Assembly (NCBI GenBank): GCA_029881805.1
Contig: JAOULW010000003.1
Coordinates: 62,001-126,000 of the forward strand
Direction: 5' to 3'
Length of the DNA stretch: 64,000 nt
Source of the DNA: Candidatus Bathyarchaeota archaeon
GTDB lineage: Archaea > Thermoproteota > Bathyarchaeia > Bathyarchaeales > Bathycorpusculaceae
Shown: in pieces, positions 62,178 to 64,000 of the stretch
How positions within the stretch are numbered: the stretch's first letter is position 1
Layout of the letters: the number at the start of each line of letters is the position of its first letter
The notes under the pieces: model-generated
The model's database searches: none
Seen by the model: the letters and a program-made list of their open reading frames with translations, nothing else
What the model was told of the DNA's origin: nothing
Made by a program: the position numbers and the translations under genes

Positions 62178-62803
62178 TTCCTAATTGACATCGTCCCATA
62201 GTCGCGGTAAGCCTCTATGATTATGAATATGCCAACCAAGTTTACAAAGACCATCAAAGCAAGCATGAAAGGAATTAATACTAATGGACTCTCCGCAAAT
62301 ATTGGATAAAAGGAGTTTTCAGCCATATTGAGCCCAACAAGGATGGCCAACGGGTCAGTTCGTGTAGCAGTAATTAATACTGAGAGCGAAAACATGATGG
62401 AAACAAATGGTAAAGATTCAATGTTAGCCGGAAGAAGAGATGAAGTGAAGATACATAGAACTATGTTTGAAACTATGATTGCGACGAGTATTATGCCGCC
62501 TCTTTTGACGCTGACGATTGGTTGACTATTCACATTTTCGGTTTTTATCATACCCCAATAGATTATTAAGGGAGACACTACAGCCGAGGAGAACCACTCT
62601 GCAAAAGTGGCGAAGAAATCGATCAATCCTTCAAACCCTAGACCCATTAGAAGATTGACAAGACAGAACATGAGCTCGACAAGGCCTATAACTGCTGCTT
62701 GAATGGCGAGCAAACGAATTAGCTGTCGTGTTGTTTTCACGAAGACCCCACATGTTGTAACAACTACAGATATTGTTAATGCGGCAAGTACAATTATTTC
62801 CAT
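62159..62803 (-). CDS. HyfE/NuoK-like membrane subunit
   Basis: The 214-residue protein has about seven hydrophobic helices. ILVGLNMAENSFYPIFA corresponds to the acidic NuoK-type helix as found in HyfE of formate hydrogenlyase-type complexes. It lies between the two large antiporter-like genes, the order seen in hyf and related group 4 operons. Start ATG 62803. Confidence 0.85.
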   Translation of the reverse strand: MEIIVLAALTISVVVTTCGVFVKTTRQLIRLLAIQAAVIGLVELMFCLVNLLMGLGFEGLIDFFATFAEWFSSAVVSPLIIYWGMIKTENVNSQPIVSVKRGGIILVAIIVSNIVLCIFTSSLLPANIESLPFVSIMFSLSVLITATRTDPLAILVGLNMAENSFYPIFAESPLVLIPFMLALMVFVNLVGIFIIIEAYRDYGTMSIRKWRWAD

Positions 62804-62806
62804 GTT

Positions 62807-64000
62807 TCATCCCGCCAAAACAGCGATTAACACGATAACCACTGCTCCAACTATGAAAGATAGAATAGCAGCGAAATAGCTTTGCCTTATGTCCAAGCGA
62901 AGTAGTTTATTACAGGCACTGAAGAACTTGGCTGACAGCGCATTATAGGCACGGTCAATGTTGGACTTATGACTAGCATTGTCAAACCGTAAATCATTCG
63001 TAAGTACATAGTAAAATTGATAACCGTGTGGACCATCCAGCAGGTTTGAGTCTTCTCCGCAGAGAAAAGGCTCAAACGTCTCTTCACTCGCCGATTCTCT
63101 GTAAACAGCTGCCACCCTTCTAGAATAAAGCGTCATGGAAATGAAGGTTACAGTGAGTATAACCATAGACAAGGCTAGGGCAAGAGTATTCCAGAAACCA
63201 AGTGTAGTTTCGATTGATCCCAATGGCATAACGACGTTAATTGGGAAACCTATTTGCCATACAGCTGGAATAATAAGAGAATCTAGTGGAATTGCAGGGA
63301 CCACGCCGAAAATTATCAGAGCCGCCGAAGCTAAAATCATCGGCGCAAGCATAGATATCGGAGGATCCTTAATTGGAAAGTTCAAAACAGATTTCGCTGA
63401 TTTCTGCATAAAAACTGAATGCAGTAGCCTTATTGCAATCGCAACGTTAAGCACGCCACCTATAAAGGCGATCATAGTGAGCAATGTTGCCTGACTGTCG
63501 ATCGTAGCATTGAAAATAAGGTATTTGCTTGCGAAGTCACTGAAAAAAGGCACACTCGATAAAGATAGGCTACCGATTAAGCAGCAGATTGCAGTTATCG
63601 GCATATGACGATAGAGACCGCCCATTTCATTAATGTCGTGTTTCCCAGTAGCGTAAATTACAGCACCAGCACAAAGAAAAAGCAAACCGCAATAAAGTGC
63701 GTGCGATATCATGTGGAATAGACTTGCCGTTACGCCCAAAGGAGTGGCTAGTCCTGCCGCTAGCACTATGTAGCCAAGCTGAGATATAGTGCTGTAAGCG
63801 ATTATTCGTTTGAAATCATTTTCGATTACTCCGTTTATCGCTCCAATAATGAGTGTTATGGCACCAATGAGAGAAATAACAAAGCTCCAAACACTAATGT
63901 TTCCAAAGAGTAGCGGCAAAGGCATCGCTGGAAGTGAGATTACATGACCATGAAATGCATCTAAGAAGAAGCGGATAATTATGTAAATGCCAGACTGAAA
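62807..64000 (-). CDS. Proton-antiporter-like membrane subunit (NuoL/MrpA/HyfB-like), N-terminus outside window
   Basis: The frame is open to the end of the window (SGIYIIIRFFLDAFHGHV precedes the internal Met at 63925), so at least 397 residues are present and the start is missing. NDFKRIIAYSTISQLGYIVLAAGL, FHMISHALYCGLLFLCAGAVIY with its conserved His, and VPFFSDFASKYLIF are diagnostic of the NuoL-type family. It is the first visible gene of the minus-strand membrane module of the hydrogenase. Confidence 0.93.
   Translation of the reverse strand, partial: FQSGIYIIIRFFLDAFHGHVISLPAMPLPLLFGNISVWSFVISLIGAITLIIGAINGVIENDFKRIIAYSTISQLGYIVLAAGLATPLGVTASLFHMISHALYCGLLFLCAGAVIYATGKHDINEMGGLYRHMPITAICCLIGSLSLSSVPFFSDFASKYLIFNATIDSQATLLTMIAFIGGVLNVAIAIRLLHSVFMQKSAKSVLNFPIKDPPISMLAPMILASAALIIFGVVPAIPLDSLIIPAVWQIGFPINVVMPLGSIETTLGFWNTLALALSMVILTVTFISMTLYSRRVAAVYRESASEETFEPFLCGEDSNLLDGPHGYQFYYVLTNDLRFDNASHKSNIDRAYNALSAKFFSACNKLLRLDIRQSYFAAILSFIVGAVVIVLIAVLAG

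Noticed and set aside
1-64000. Search by eye for tRNA genes, rRNA, CRISPR repeats and insertion sequences
   Set aside because: No T-arm-like GGTTCRAATCC with a matching acceptor stem, no regularly spaced repeats and no transposase were seen. Intron-containing tRNAs could be missed without a covariance search.

Overview
The window reads as a chromosomal segment of an archaeon, most likely a member of the TACK group and probably Bathyarchaeia (inference). The evidence is the gene content: a CdvA/CdvB/CdvC cell-division cluster, endonuclease NucS, an archaeal ThiD-ThiN fusion, an Lhr-like helicase, tungsten/molybdenum formylmethanofuran dehydrogenase and methenyl-tetrahydromethanopterin cyclohydrolase, an HdrA-MvhD fusion and an energy-converting [NiFe] hydrogenase. 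No methyl-CoM reductase gene is present here. TTG and GTG starts and short operons with 1-14 base overlaps are common. I found no rRNA, tRNA, CRISPR array or intact insertion sequence.

Layout. 1-4.1 kb: tail of a class V aminotransferase, a HAD phosphatase, a GNAT acetyltransferase and valS. 4.1-8.1 kb: a thiamine operon headed by a TPP riboswitch (cytX, thiDN, thiW, a P-loop NTPase). 8.1-13.0 kb: fdhD, a RimK-type glutamate ligase, a homologue of the ArmA/Rmt aminoglycoside-resistance 16S rRNA methyltransferases, and a PPP phosphatase paired with a coiled-coil protein. 13.2-19.8 kb: an ECF S component, a peptide deformylase homologue and the fwdDBAC-mch operon. 19.9-28.3 kb: an ABC exporter, a CitG-like gene, another ECF S component, three related nucleotidyltransferases, a winged-helix gene and mobB. 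28.4-32.4 kb: the cdv cluster. 32.7-43.6 kb: zinc ribbon, class II amidotransferase, Lhr-like helicase, two ABC-2 systems, Nudix, APC permease and TauE/SafE. 43.6-47.0 kb: HdrA-MvhD and a six-cluster polyferredoxin. 47.1-56.9 kb: methyltransferase, nucS, a fragment of a metallo-beta-lactamase-fold gene, ppa, several membrane or secreted proteins, a large coiled-coil protein and a cation/proton antiporter. 57.2-64.0 kb: a group 4 hydrogenase whose catalytic genes lie on the plus strand and whose antiporter-like membrane genes converge on them from the minus strand; the last gene runs off the window.

How the genes fit together. FwdABCD and Mch catalyse steps of the tetrahydromethanopterin C1 branch. 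FdhD and MobB fit maturation of the molybdopterin cofactor in FwdB, and the RimK-type ligase fits pterin or F420 glutamylation. HdrA-MvhD with the polyferredoxin, and the group 4 hydrogenase, are the likely electron and ferredoxin supply. The thiamine operon combines two uptake genes with ThiDN under riboswitch control.

The most unusual points are the Rmt/Arm-type methyltransferase, the TPP aptamer whose 3' end doubles as a ribosome-binding site for a short leader frame overlapping cytX, a cdvB gene that seems to need an AUC start codon, the cluster of three nucleotidyltransferases, and a peptide deformylase homologue in an archaeon.
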